Source: Agreia sp. COWG
Lineage (GTDB): Bacteria > Actinomycetota > Actinomycetes > Actinomycetales > Microbacteriaceae
NCBI RefSeq assembly: GCF_904528075.1
Contig: NZ_LR882035.1
Location: 3,308,678-3,372,677, forward strand
Reading direction: 5' to 3'
DNA: 64,000 bases
Translations under genes and position numbers: made by a program
Notes under the pieces: generated by a model
Seen by the model: only the letters and a program-made list of their open reading frames with translations
Databases searched by the model: none
Told to the model about the DNA's origin: nothing
In this document: positions 55,453-63,660 of the stretch, piece after piece
Numbering within the stretch: the stretch's first letter is position 1
Layout of the letters: each line of letters begins with the position of its first letter

Positions 55453-56421
55453 ATGAATACCGTGACCTCTCGTACCGTCGTTGTTCTGGCCGGAGGCATC
55501 TCGCACGAGCGCGACGTCTCGCTGCGTTCCGGCCGCCGTGTGGCCGACGGGCTGCTAAGCCGGGGACACACCGTCGTCTTGCGCGAACCGGATGCCACGC
55601 TTCTGTCGTATCTCGAATCGAACCGCCCCGACGTGGTCTGGCCGGCCCTCCACGGAGCGAGCGGTGAAGACGGCGCGCTGAGGGCGCTGCTGGAGGCCTT
55701 GGAGATCACCTACGTGGGATCTCAGCCGGGAGCGAGCCGCTTGGCGTGGCACAAGCCCACCGCCAAGGTGATCGTTGCCCGCGCAGGCTTCTCCACCCCC
55801 GAATCGATCACCCTGCCGAGAGACACCTTCCGCGAGCTCGGCTCAGCGCAGGTTCTCGATAGGGTTGCCAGCCAGTTCGGCACCGACCTCGTGGTGAAGC
55901 CGGCGATGGGCGGCTCCGCCCAGGGGGTCACCATGGTGGCCGGTTCCGACGATCTGCGCCGGGGAGTGGTCGAGGCCTACACCTACGGCGACGTTGCTCT
56001 CATCGAGCGCCGCATCACGGGCACCGAGGTCTCCGTCGGCATCATCGACACCGGCGACGGGCCGTTTGCTCTGCCCGCCGTCGAGATCGAGCCGCGTCTC
56101 GGTGTATACGGCTACGACGCACGCTACAACGCGGGCGAGACGCGGTTCTTCACACCCGCGCGGCTCTCTAGCGAGATCACCCAGCTTGCGCAGTCCACGG
56201 CCCTCGCCATCCACAACGAACTCGCCCTGCGCCATATCTCGCGGGTGGACCTGATGATCGACGATGACGGCGTCGTGTGGTTCCTCGAGGCCAACGTGCT
56301 GCCTGGTCTCACCGAGACGTCACTGGTCCCGCAGGCGATCGTGGCCGCTGGTCTCGATCTCGGTGAGGTCTACGAGGCGCTGGGCGAGAAGGCCATCAGC
56401 GACGCTGAAGCGGCAGCGTAG
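55453..56421 (+). CDS. D-Ala-D-Ala ligase-like ATP-grasp protein
   Basis: A 322-residue ATP-grasp ligase. VLAGGISHERDVSLRSG, WPALHGASGEDGALR, VVKPAMGGSAQGVTMV and WFLEANVLPGLTETSL correspond to the D-alanine-D-alanine ligase motifs. The magnesium-binding segment reads EANVLPG instead of the common EVNTLPG. It may be the main cell-wall ligase or a paralogue; that depends on whether another ddl gene exists in the genome. It lies two bases after the aminotransferase gene, which suggests a joint pathway. A parS site follows its 3' end. Confidence 0.85.
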   Translation: MNTVTSRTVVVLAGGISHERDVSLRSGRRVADGLLSRGHTVVLREPDATLLSYLESNRPDVVWPALHGASGEDGALRALLEALEITYVGSQPGASRLAWHKPTAKVIVARAGFSTPESITLPRDTFRELGSAQVLDRVASQFGTDLVVKPAMGGSAQGVTMVAGSDDLRRGVVEAYTYGDVALIERRITGTEVSVGIIDTGDGPFALPAVEIEPRLGVYGYDARYNAGETRFFTPARLSSEITQLAQSTALAIHNELALRHISRVDLMIDDDGVVWFLEANVLPGLTETSLVPQAIVAAGLDLGEVYEALGEKAISDAEAAA

Positions 56422-56464
56422 GCCCGCGTTCGAATCGAACGATCGCGCGCTGGTGCAACTCGCA

Positions 56465-56480
56465 TGTTTCACGTGAAACA
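56465..56480. promoter_or_regulatory. parS site 1
   Basis: TGTTTCACGTGAAACA is a perfect match to the universal 16-bp parS centromere site bound by ParB. It lies between two convergent genes. Confidence 0.97.
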
Positions 56481-56489
56481 TTCGCGGTT

Positions 56490-57149
56490 TCAGCGGTACC
56501 ACTCCTCGTCGATCGTCGAGAGTCGCGACGGAGCGATCTGCTCGCCGAGGCCGAACAGTTTCTGAAAACTCATGATGAGCGGTCTCCATCTGAGCGGATC
56601 GATGCGGTTCGGCTTCGAGGGATCCTGAATCGAAGGGTGCACCCAGACCCGGCAGATATCCACCGAGAACACGAAGGCGCTGGGTGAATCGATGGAACCC
56701 CGGTCTCGTTCGACCAAGGGCCGCACATCGATCACCCGACCCTCGAGCGAGACGGGACACTCGCTGACGCGGCACGGAGCTACTGTCGCCGACGGTGCAG
56801 GCGTCACGCCGCCGTGAGCGAACTTGTCCTCGACGTACCGATAGCCAACCGCCGCCTTGTCGTCGGCCACGGCGCTGACTCCGGAGGTGAGTGCGAGTCG
56901 ATCGACCACGTCGACCTGATCCACCGATGCCAGACTGATGACCACCTCTTTTGTCTCGATCATGTTCATGCTCGTCTGAGACCGCGAACCCATTCCCAGC
57001 ACCGCTGTGTGACCCAGCCAGAAAATCGACGACATCGGCGCGAGATTCCTCGTGCCCTCGCGGTCTACGGTACTGAGAAGAGCGACCGGCGTGCCGAAGT
57101 ACAAGATGGCGGGGTCGATCAAGACGGGCGAGGGCGTCACGTTTACCAC
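56490..57149 (-). CDS. Flavin reductase-like FMN-binding protein
   Basis: A 219-residue protein of the flavin reductase/FMN-binding split-barrel superfamily. LYFGTPVALLSTVDREGTRN and LAPMSSIFWLGHTAVLGMG are the typical early strands. There is no second domain. The GTG at 57149 is weakly supported, and a second GTG three codons later is as likely. The physiological role is unknown. Confidence 0.8.
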   Translation of the reverse strand: MVNVTPSPVLIDPAILYFGTPVALLSTVDREGTRNLAPMSSIFWLGHTAVLGMGSRSQTSMNMIETKEVVISLASVDQVDVVDRLALTSGVSAVADDKAAVGYRYVEDKFAHGGVTPAPSATVAPCRVSECPVSLEGRVIDVRPLVERDRGSIDSPSAFVFSVDICRVWVHPSIQDPSKPNRIDPLRWRPLIMSFQKLFGLGEQIAPSRLSTIDEEWYR

Positions 57150-58257
57150 CTGGTGGGGGAGTGGGGCTGGGATGCAGCCAGATCATGGGCAGAGAAGTGG
57201 ACCGACACTGTACGAGATCGAAGCCTGGGAGTCGTGTCCACACTGAGAAGACGATCGGCACAGCGACAATGTGAGGCGGCGGCGAAGGTGCTTTGTCGTA
57301 CAAGGTGGGCCCGCAGCCCGCAATGGACAGGTCATACGCTGTATGCCGCGTGACAGACGCCAGCTCGCATTCTTCAGGCGGATGGCGTCACGGGTGAGAT
57401 ATCAGCTTCCCTGCCGGATGCGGACGACATCACCGACCATGACGTGTCCGTCAGAATGAGCCGTGGAGTCGACGGGCGTAGCCGAGTCGTTCGGTCGCCC
57501 GAATCGAGAGCGCACGCAGCTCGTTCTTCGAAAGTGGTTCAGAAGTCGATGCTCGCCCAGCCCCGCTCTCGGCGTGGATATCTCGGGCAGGACACCAACA
57601 CGTCTCGCGCACCGAGCGATGTCGGGTCGGGCTGCCTGGGGAGAGCGCGAAGGGGCTTCCTTGCTCGACAAGCCGATGGTTCCGCGTGAATCCGAGCAGG
57701 GTGCCGCACCCGCACCCACTCACGTCGCTGCTTGCACGCACCCGGGTGCCGCACTAGCCGACGTGAGGCGCAGAACCTCCGCACGTGGCACGTGGCACGT
57801 GGCCCCACCCGCACCGCACGCAGCTCGGCGTCGCCATCAGAAAATATCTCGATTCCACTCTCGGTGGAGCCCATCTCCGCCGGCCCCCTCGGACTCCGCT
57901 CGCCCACCCTCAGGTTCCGTCAGCCCAGCCCTGGTTACGGCGGGCACAGGACCGCACGCGGCTCAGCCGGTACGGGGCGAGGCCCCCGTGGGCTACGACA
58001 AACCGAGGTGGCCACCCGCCAACCGTGGGCTGTACTCATGCCACTCATGCCACTCACGCCACTCACGCCACTCACGCCGTTCACGCCACTAATGCCGTTC
58101 ACCCGGCGGTTGGTCACCGTCACGCCGGAGGACCCATCGCGGGGCGCAATCTCTCTGAGGGCGCCGTACGACGAGTCGTCAGTCAGAAAGCAGTGCGAGC
58201 ACGTGACGCCGCGCACGGCCCCTCATGATGTCCGCACACCACTGTGTGCAACGCGGA
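57150..58257. other. Gene-free 1.1-kb region between parS sites
   Basis: No open frame here has the features of a real gene: the possible products are Arg/His/Pro-rich and lack conserved motifs, and GC is lower than around it (about 58% by hand count in 57241-57300). A short GGCACGTG tandem lies at 57787-57803, and a 9-bp tandem array at 58034-58105. Minus-strand fragments near 57400-57600 might be remains of a decayed gene, but no family was recognised. Confidence 0.6.
58034..58105. repeat. 9-bp tandem repeat array, eight units
   Basis: Eight consecutive 9-bp units vary around ACTCACGCC (ACTCATGCC twice, ACTCACGCC three times, then GTTCACGCC, ACTAATGCC and GTTCACCCG). On the minus strand this would read as a Gly-x-Ser repeat, but no start signal supports translation. 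It lies 153 bases from parS site 2. Confidence 0.85.
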
Positions 58258-58273
58258 TGTTTCACGTGAAACA
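58258..58273. promoter_or_regulatory. parS site 2
   Basis: A perfect TGTTTCACGTGAAACA parS site, ten bases after the parB stop codon. Confidence 0.97.
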
Positions 58274-58283
58274 TCGCCGACAC

Positions 58284-59270
58284 TCAACCGCGACCGAACC
58301 CCTTGTCACCCAGTTCCCCGAGGATACGATTCAGGTCACCGATGGTGGCGAAGTCGATGACGATCTGCCCTTTCGAGCGACCAAGGCTCACCTTGACTCG
58401 CGTATCCAGGCGATCGCCCAGACGCTCAGCAATCTCATCGAGGTGCCCGCGCTTCGCCCCGGCGGTTGTCTTCGCCTTGACCGTCTTCGGAACGGCACTG
58501 GCGGCAGCCTCCGCCGCACGAACCGAAAGATCTTCGTTGACGATCTTGTCGGCCAGCTTCGTCATGGCATCAGCGTCGCCGGCCGAGAGCACGGCGCGAG
58601 CGTGGCCCGCACTGAGCACACCCGCAGCAACCCGCTTCTGCACGGCTGCTGGTAGGCGAAGCAGGCGGATCGTGTTGGTGATCTGCGGGCGGGAGCGCCC
58701 GATGCGCACGGCGAGCTCGTCCTGGGTGATGCCGAAATCGCTCAGGAGCTGCTGATAAGCCGACGCCTCTTCAAGGGGATTCAGCTCAGAACGGTGCAGA
58801 TTCTCGAGAAGGGCGTCGCGCAGCATGTTCTCGTCGGCCGTGTCTTTGACGATCGCAGGAATGCTCTCGAGTCCCACCTGCCGCGTGGCCCGCAACCGTC
58901 GTTCACCCATGACGAGTTCGTATTTCGGGGGCTTGCCCGCCTCTACAGGAAGAGGGCGCACGACCACCGGCTGCAGAACGCCGATCTCACGAATAGAGAA
59001 GACGAGCTCGGCGAGGTCATCCTCTTTGAACACCGCTCGCGGCTGCTTCGGATTCGGCACGATGTCGGCAGGGTCGAGGTAAGCCAACCGCGCACCCGGA
59101 ACCTCGATCAGATCCGACGCTGCGGGCGCAATAGAGGGCGTCTCGCCACGCTCCGCGAAGAAAACGTCGACGGGGCGGGCTCCGGGGCGACCCTGGTCAT
59201 CGACAGAGTCGTTCGTGGGAATGAGGGCGCCGATGCCCCGGCCCAGGCCTGTTCTTTTCTTAGTTGCCAT
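58284..59270 (-). CDS. parB: Chromosome-partitioning protein ParB
   Basis: A 328-residue CTPase and DNA-binding protein. The N-terminal domain carries the CTP-binding GERRLRATR segment. The central helix-turn-helix TQDELAVRIGRSRPQITNTIRLL binds parS, and the C-terminal domain dimerises. It loads on the three parS sites nearby and works with ParA to separate origins. It overlaps parA by eleven bases. Confidence 0.97.
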   Translation of the reverse strand: MATKKRTGLGRGIGALIPTNDSVDDQGRPGARPVDVFFAERGETPSIAPAASDLIEVPGARLAYLDPADIVPNPKQPRAVFKEDDLAELVFSIREIGVLQPVVVRPLPVEAGKPPKYELVMGERRLRATRQVGLESIPAIVKDTADENMLRDALLENLHRSELNPLEEASAYQQLLSDFGITQDELAVRIGRSRPQITNTIRLLRLPAAVQKRVAAGVLSAGHARAVLSAGDADAMTKLADKIVNEDLSVRAAEAAASAVPKTVKAKTTAGAKRGHLDEIAERLGDRLDTRVKVSLGRSKGQIVIDFATIGDLNRILGELGDKGFGRG

Positions 59271-60186
59271 CGCTGGGTGCTCCTCTATCTGCGATCTCCG
59301 CGGCGGCCTCGAGATACGAGAGTGCTCCGGGAGAATTGGGGTCGAAACTGATGACGGTCTGGCCGTAGCTCGGAGCCTCCGACACTCTCACCGAGCGCGG
59401 AATCACGGCCTTGAGTGTCTGATCAGGAAAATGGGAACGAACATCTTCGGCCACCTGGAAAGCGAGCCGGGTACGACCGTCGTACATGGTCAGCAGAATC
59501 GTGGAGACCGACAACGTGGGATTGAGGTGACGCTCGATCAACTGAATATTCTTGAGCAGCTGACTCAAGCCCTCGAGTGCGTAGTACTCGCACTGAATAG
59601 GAATGATCACTTCATGGGCAGCAACAAAGGCATTGATCGTCAGCAACCCAAGCGACGGCGGACAGTCGATGAAGACGTAGTGGTAGGCGGCGTCGGCATC
59701 GAACGCTTCCTGCAGATAGGAGTCGACACTCGTCCTGAGTCGCTGCTCCCGAGCCACCATGGGAACCAGTTCGATCTCGGCACCCGCCAGATCGATCGTC
59801 GCCGGCACGCAGAAGAGGGTGTCGAATTCGGGACTCTTCTGAACCAGGCCCGACATTGGTTCGTCGCGGATGAGAGCGTCGTAGACACTGGGCGTGTCGG
59901 CGCGGTGATCGACGCCGAGCGCCGTAGACGCGTTGCCCTGGGGGTCGAGATCGATCACGAGAACACGAGCACCGCTTCGTGCGAGAGCGGCCGCGAGGTT
60001 GACGGTCGTGGTGGTCTTTCCCACCCCGCCCTTCTGATTCGCGACGGTGAAGACACGCGTCGTGTCAGGAAGAGGAACCACTCTGCTGGCGAAGTTGCGA
60101 CGACGAGTCGACAGGTCGGCGAGCTCTCGCGCCAGGGGAGTCGATGCATCGAACTCCGCAGCACCACCGATCGGTTCCGTTGACAT
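59260..60186 (-). CDS. parA: Chromosome-partitioning ATPase ParA/Soj
   Basis: A 308-residue ParA-type ATPase. The deviant Walker A is KGGVGKTTT (about residues 50-58), and Walker B is YVFIDCPPSLG. It forms DNA-bound gradients that move ParB-origin complexes. It is encoded upstream of parB with an eleven-base overlap and lies 384 bases after rsmG. Confidence 0.97.
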   Translation of the reverse strand: MSTEPIGGAAEFDASTPLARELADLSTRRRNFASRVVPLPDTTRVFTVANQKGGVGKTTTTVNLAAALARSGARVLVIDLDPQGNASTALGVDHRADTPSVYDALIRDEPMSGLVQKSPEFDTLFCVPATIDLAGAEIELVPMVAREQRLRTSVDSYLQEAFDADAAYHYVFIDCPPSLGLLTINAFVAAHEVIIPIQCEYYALEGLSQLLKNIQLIERHLNPTLSVSTILLTMYDGRTRLAFQVAEDVRSHFPDQTLKAVIPRSVRVSEAPSYGQTVISFDPNSPGALSYLEAAAEIADRGAPSDGN

Positions 60187-60570
60187 TCACAAATCCTGAC
60201 TTGCTGCATTACATGGTCGACTCGAGGGGGACCGCATCGGGGGGAGGGGGACACCGTGTCCGACGGACCAGTGCGTCACGCGCATGTGTCGGGGCATTGT
60301 GTTCCTAGACCAAAGTACCGGTCGTCGCTGAAAACTCTTAGTCGACATCCGAATGCACCATTTTCGGGCCCAAAAAGCACTAGTCCGCAGCGCGGAAAAT
60401 TCGCTTAGGATCCGTTACAGCGAACGAAAAAGCGCCTTCATGCGTTGACAAGATCAGCGCATACTCTGTATAAGAGCTTGCGTCCGCACGAAATGTTTCA
60501 CGTGAAACATCTGCCGGGGGCACATTCGCCGCGACGAACCCTTGGGCAGTAGCGGGGAGTGGATTATCCG
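60187..60570. other. Gene-free spacer between rsmG and parA
   Basis: This AT-richer spacer (about 50% GC by hand count in 60301-60360) contains parS site 3 and presumably the parAB promoter. No gene or further repeat was seen. Confidence 0.7.
60494..60509. promoter_or_regulatory. parS site 3
   Basis: A perfect TGTTTCACGTGAAACA parS site upstream of parA. Confidence 0.97.
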
Positions 60571-61206
60571 TCAGGCGACGGTCGCCCGGATAACTCGGGT
60601 GATCTCGGTCAACGACTCGGCTCCGAGCTCCAACACCTCGACATTGCTCAGCTTGAAACGACGTATCGACTTCTCGGCCGCGGTGATCTCCTTCGCGGCG
60701 TTGGCGCCCTTCATTAACACCAGTTCGCCCCCGGGGACGACAAGAGGCGCCGTCATAGGGATGAGCTTCGAGAAAGCACTCACCGCGCGAGCGGTCACCT
60801 GATCGAAACCCTCCTCGAGCCGAACGTCTTCTGCCCTGTCGCGCACAACTTCGACATTGTCGAGTCCGAGTGACGCCACCTGATCGTTCAGCCACTTCAC
60901 GCGACGTTCCATGGGCTCGATCAGAGTGAAGCGAACGTCGGGTCTGGCCACGGCCAGCACGATTCCCGGAAGGCCGGCACCGCTGCCGATGTCGCCAACG
61001 GTACCCGGATGCAGCAATGGCGCCACGACAACGCAGTTCAAGATATGGCGCGACCACAGGCGCGGCAACTCAAGAGGACCGATCAGTCCGTATTCCTCGC
61101 CGTGAGTTGCTAGGTCGGCGGTGAACTGTCGAGCGAGGTCGATGCGATCACCGAAGAGACGCGACGCAGAAGACGGTTCGGTTTCTGTCTCATCGGGCAC
61201 GGGCAT
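60571..61206 (-). CDS. rsmG: 16S rRNA (guanine-527-N7) methyltransferase
   Basis: A 211-residue GidB-type methyltransferase. The SAM motif is VGDIGSGAGLPGIVLA (about residues 67-82), and the LWSRHILNC segment precedes it. It modifies G527 of 16S rRNA; loss gives low-level streptomycin resistance in many bacteria. It lies 38 bases after the jag gene. Confidence 0.96.
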   Translation of the reverse strand: MPVPDETETEPSSASRLFGDRIDLARQFTADLATHGEEYGLIGPLELPRLWSRHILNCVVVAPLLHPGTVGDIGSGAGLPGIVLAVARPDVRFTLIEPMERRVKWLNDQVASLGLDNVEVVRDRAEDVRLEEGFDQVTARAVSAFSKLIPMTAPLVVPGGELVLMKGANAAKEITAAEKSIRRFKLSNVEVLELGAESLTEITRVIRATVA

Positions 61207-61244
61207 GCGTCTACCAGTTTCGGTGGGGGGAGTGAGTACGACGA

Positions 61245-61850
61245 TCAGGCGCGAGTGATGACTGTGTGACGGTCTCGACCGTCACCCTCCGACTCGGATG
61301 CGAAACCGCGCGCCGCAGCGATGTCATGCACCAGCTTGCGCTCATATGACGACATGGCAGGCAGAGCTGCTGAGCTATCCCCGGCCTCGATGCGCTCGAT
61401 GGCAGAATCCACCAGCGCGGAGAGCTCGACCTGGCGCGCCTCGCGACTGCCGCCGACATCCAGAATCAACCGGCTGAAGGCTCCGGTCTTCGTCTGCACG
61501 GCCAGCCGTGTCAGCTCTTGCAGGGCCGTAACGGTATCGGGCTTCGACAGCACCCGGATGTTGCTGTCGCCGGAGGCGTTCACTGAGATGTACGCGCGCC
61601 CACCGCGGGTGTCGATGTCGATGTCACCATCGAGATCGCAGATATCGAGAAGCTCTTCGATGTAGTCCGCAGCGATGTCGCCCTCGTCGTCGAGGTTCGG
61701 CTCCGCTACGGTGCCGGTGCCGTCAGCTGCCACTGCAGCTTCTTCGTTCGACGTGGTCGCCTCGACGGCGCCCTCCGACTCCTCGCCAGGCACATCCACG
61801 ATGTTCACCTCGGCCGGGACCGTCTGCGATTCGGTTGTCACATCACTCAC
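61245..61850 (-). CDS. Jag/KhpB-type RNA-binding protein
   Basis: A 201-residue protein. An acidic N-terminal region of about 55 residues is followed by a KH-like domain (about 60-130, DYIEELLDICDLDGDIDI) and a C-terminal R3H domain with LPAMSSYERKLVHDIAA and the closing RDRHTVITRA. The GTG start overlaps the yidC stop (GTGA). This gene follows yidC in most actinobacteria. Confidence 0.93.
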   Translation of the reverse strand: MSDVTTESQTVPAEVNIVDVPGEESEGAVEATTSNEEAAVAADGTGTVAEPNLDDEGDIAADYIEELLDICDLDGDIDIDTRGGRAYISVNASGDSNIRVLSKPDTVTALQELTRLAVQTKTGAFSRLILDVGGSREARQVELSALVDSAIERIEAGDSSAALPAMSSYERKLVHDIAAARGFASESEGDGRDRHTVITRA

Positions 61851-62806
61851 TTGATTCCACCCTGCTTCTTGGCTCGATTCTTGCCAACGGGCTGCTGCCG
61901 TTGTGTTGTCTTCGGAGTCTCATCGACGACGACCTCGTCGCTGAGCGCCCCTTCCTTGAGCACCAGCTTGCCTCGCTTGGCCAAACGAGCCTCGCGCGCC
62001 TTGTGTGCCTCGCTGCCGGGTGTGGGCATATTGCGAATCACAAGGAACTGCTGTCCCATCGTCCAGAAGTTCGAGGTGAGCCAGTAGAACATGACGCCCA
62101 GCGGGAAGGCCACTCCCGAGAAGACGAAGACGATCGGGAGGATGTACAGCAGAATGCGCTGTTGCTTGAACATCGGGCTGTTCTTCGCCTCGGGCGACTG
62201 GTTCTTCGACATGATCTGCAGCTGCGTGATGAACTGCGAGGCCGTCATCAAGGCGATCATCGTGACGGCGAACACCACGACGAGAACACTGCCCTCGTTG
62301 TTGACGAGCGTGGCCTTGAGGGGCGCACCGAACAGGTTCGACTCTCCGAACGACTTGGCCAGGGCCTCGTTCAAGAGGCCGACGCCTCCGCCGGCCTTCT
62401 CGTGCTGGGCATCGTTCAAAACGGAGAAGAGCGAGAAGAAGATGGGCATCTGAATGAGCAACGGAAGACAGGAGCTCAGGGGGTTCGTACCCGTTCGCTT
62501 GTACAGTTCCATCGTCTCTCGAGACATGGCCTCACGAGAGAACTGATCCTTCTTGCCCTTGTACTTGTCTTGAATCTTCTTCAGTTGCGGGGCGACCTCG
62601 AGCATCTTGCGCTGGCTCTTGATCTGCTTGACGAAGATGGGGATCAGGGCGGCGCGGATGACGAGCACCAGCCCCACGATCGACAGCACCCAGGTGAGTC
62701 CGTCGTTGGGCTGAAGTCCGACCCATGTCCAGACGTAGTGGAATGCGACCAGAATGAGTTCGACGACCCATTTGATCGGCCAGAGTACGGTGCCGAGGAG
62801 ATCCAA
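61847..62806 (-). CDS. yidC: Membrane protein insertase YidC
   Basis: A 319-residue insertase with five predicted helices in the Oxa1/YidC core and a basic C-terminal tail. The TTG start at 62806 is supported by GGAAAGGG upstream. It inserts membrane proteins alone or with SecYEG. Overlaps jag by four bases and follows yidD by five. Confidence 0.96.
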   Translation of the reverse strand: MDLLGTVLWPIKWVVELILVAFHYVWTWVGLQPNDGLTWVLSIVGLVLVIRAALIPIFVKQIKSQRKMLEVAPQLKKIQDKYKGKKDQFSREAMSRETMELYKRTGTNPLSSCLPLLIQMPIFFSLFSVLNDAQHEKAGGGVGLLNEALAKSFGESNLFGAPLKATLVNNEGSVLVVVFAVTMIALMTASQFITQLQIMSKNQSPEAKNSPMFKQQRILLYILPIVFVFSGVAFPLGVMFYWLTSNFWTMGQQFLVIRNMPTPGSEAHKAREARLAKRGKLVLKEGALSDEVVVDETPKTTQRQQPVGKNRAKKQGGIK

Positions 62807-62811
62807 AGCGG

Positions 62812-63153
62812 TTAGCCCTTTCCGTGGCTACGTGGAACAACGAATCCGAACGGCGTCAGCCGATATCGGGGGTTCTTTGCGGGGGGAACATCATCGATCC
62901 CGCCGGCGGCCCAGGGGTGACAGCGCGCGATACGCAGGATGCCGAGTCCTGTTCCGAGGAACAGGCCACGCTGCTGGATCGCTTGGAGCGCATAGGACGA
63001 GCAGGAGGGGTAGTACCTGCACACATCTCCGTAGAGCGGTGAGACGACAGCCCTGTACAACCGCAGAATCACAACGGCGAGATTGCGCGGCGCCAACAGG
63101 ATGGCAGTGAGAATCTCGGTGAACGAGACGCCGGCGACGGGAACGGTGGTCAT
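62812..63153 (-). CDS. yidD: Membrane protein insertion efficiency factor YidD
   Basis: A 113-residue protein with the family core LYRAVVSPLYGDVCRYYPSCSSYALQAI and HPWAAGGIDDVPP. Its N-terminus is somewhat long. The ATG overlaps the rnpA stop by four bases. YidD supports membrane insertion; the exact role is unsettled. Confidence 0.95.
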   Translation of the reverse strand: MTTVPVAGVSFTEILTAILLAPRNLAVVILRLYRAVVSPLYGDVCRYYPSCSSYALQAIQQRGLFLGTGLGILRIARCHPWAAGGIDDVPPAKNPRYRLTPFGFVVPRSHGKG

Positions 63154-63503
63154 GCGAGTGCGGACCCCTTCCGAAGCGATGCGACCAGTTCCTGGCAGAG
63201 TACGCCGTATGGCTGGGATGCAGCCCCGGGAAGTGCTCGGATGACCACGTCGGTTCCCGGCTTCAGTTGCGGCAGAATGCTGTAGCTCGCCGCCTTGAGT
63301 CGACGCCGAACCTTGTTTCGAGTCACCGCTATGCCCACGGATTTGGCGACAATGAAGCCGAACCGAGGCGCGTCAGCAGCCGATTGGCCGATTTTGGGTA
63401 CACGGAGGTACGTCACGGCGTTGGGGGAGACGAAGCGAGACCCCCGCCGGACCACACCCCGATAATCGTCTGCTGTGGTGATCCGGTTGGCGTGAGCCAA
63501 CAC
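63150..63503 (-). CDS. rnpA: Ribonuclease P protein component
   Basis: A 117-residue basic protein. The RNA-binding motif TRNKVRRRLK is intact, and the start region LAHANRITTADDYRGVVRRG matches the family. The GTG at 63503 was chosen because the longer frame would overlap rpmH. It joins the RNA subunit to process tRNA 5' ends. Confidence 0.95.
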   Translation of the reverse strand: MLAHANRITTADDYRGVVRRGSRFVSPNAVTYLRVPKIGQSAADAPRFGFIVAKSVGIAVTRNKVRRRLKAASYSILPQLKPGTDVVIRALPGAASQPYGVLCQELVASLRKGSALA

Positions 63504-63522
63504 GAGCGGAACGAGACCGGTG

Positions 63523-63660
63523 TTAGGCGGAGAGCTCGGTGCGGCCCTTGCGACGGCGGGCACCGAGGATGGCGCGGCCGGCGCGGGTACGCATGCGCAG
63601 ACGGAAACCGTGCACCTTGGCGCGGCGGCGGTTGTTCGGCTGGAAAGTTCTCTTGCTCAT
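63523..63660 (-). CDS. rpmH: 50S ribosomal protein L34
   Basis: A 45-residue basic protein, [20 protein letters not shown] at the start, the normal length for the family. The upstream in-frame extension was rejected. It is the first gene of the rpmH-rnpA-yidD-yidC-jag-rsmG block. Confidence 0.97.
   Translation of the reverse strand: MSKRTFQPNNRRRAKVHGFRLRMRTRAGRAILGARRRKGRTELSA

Noticed and set aside
57402..57741. Minus-strand peptide fragments in two frames, possibly a frameshifted pseudogene
   Set aside because: No family could be recognised and the fragments are too short to claim a broken gene.
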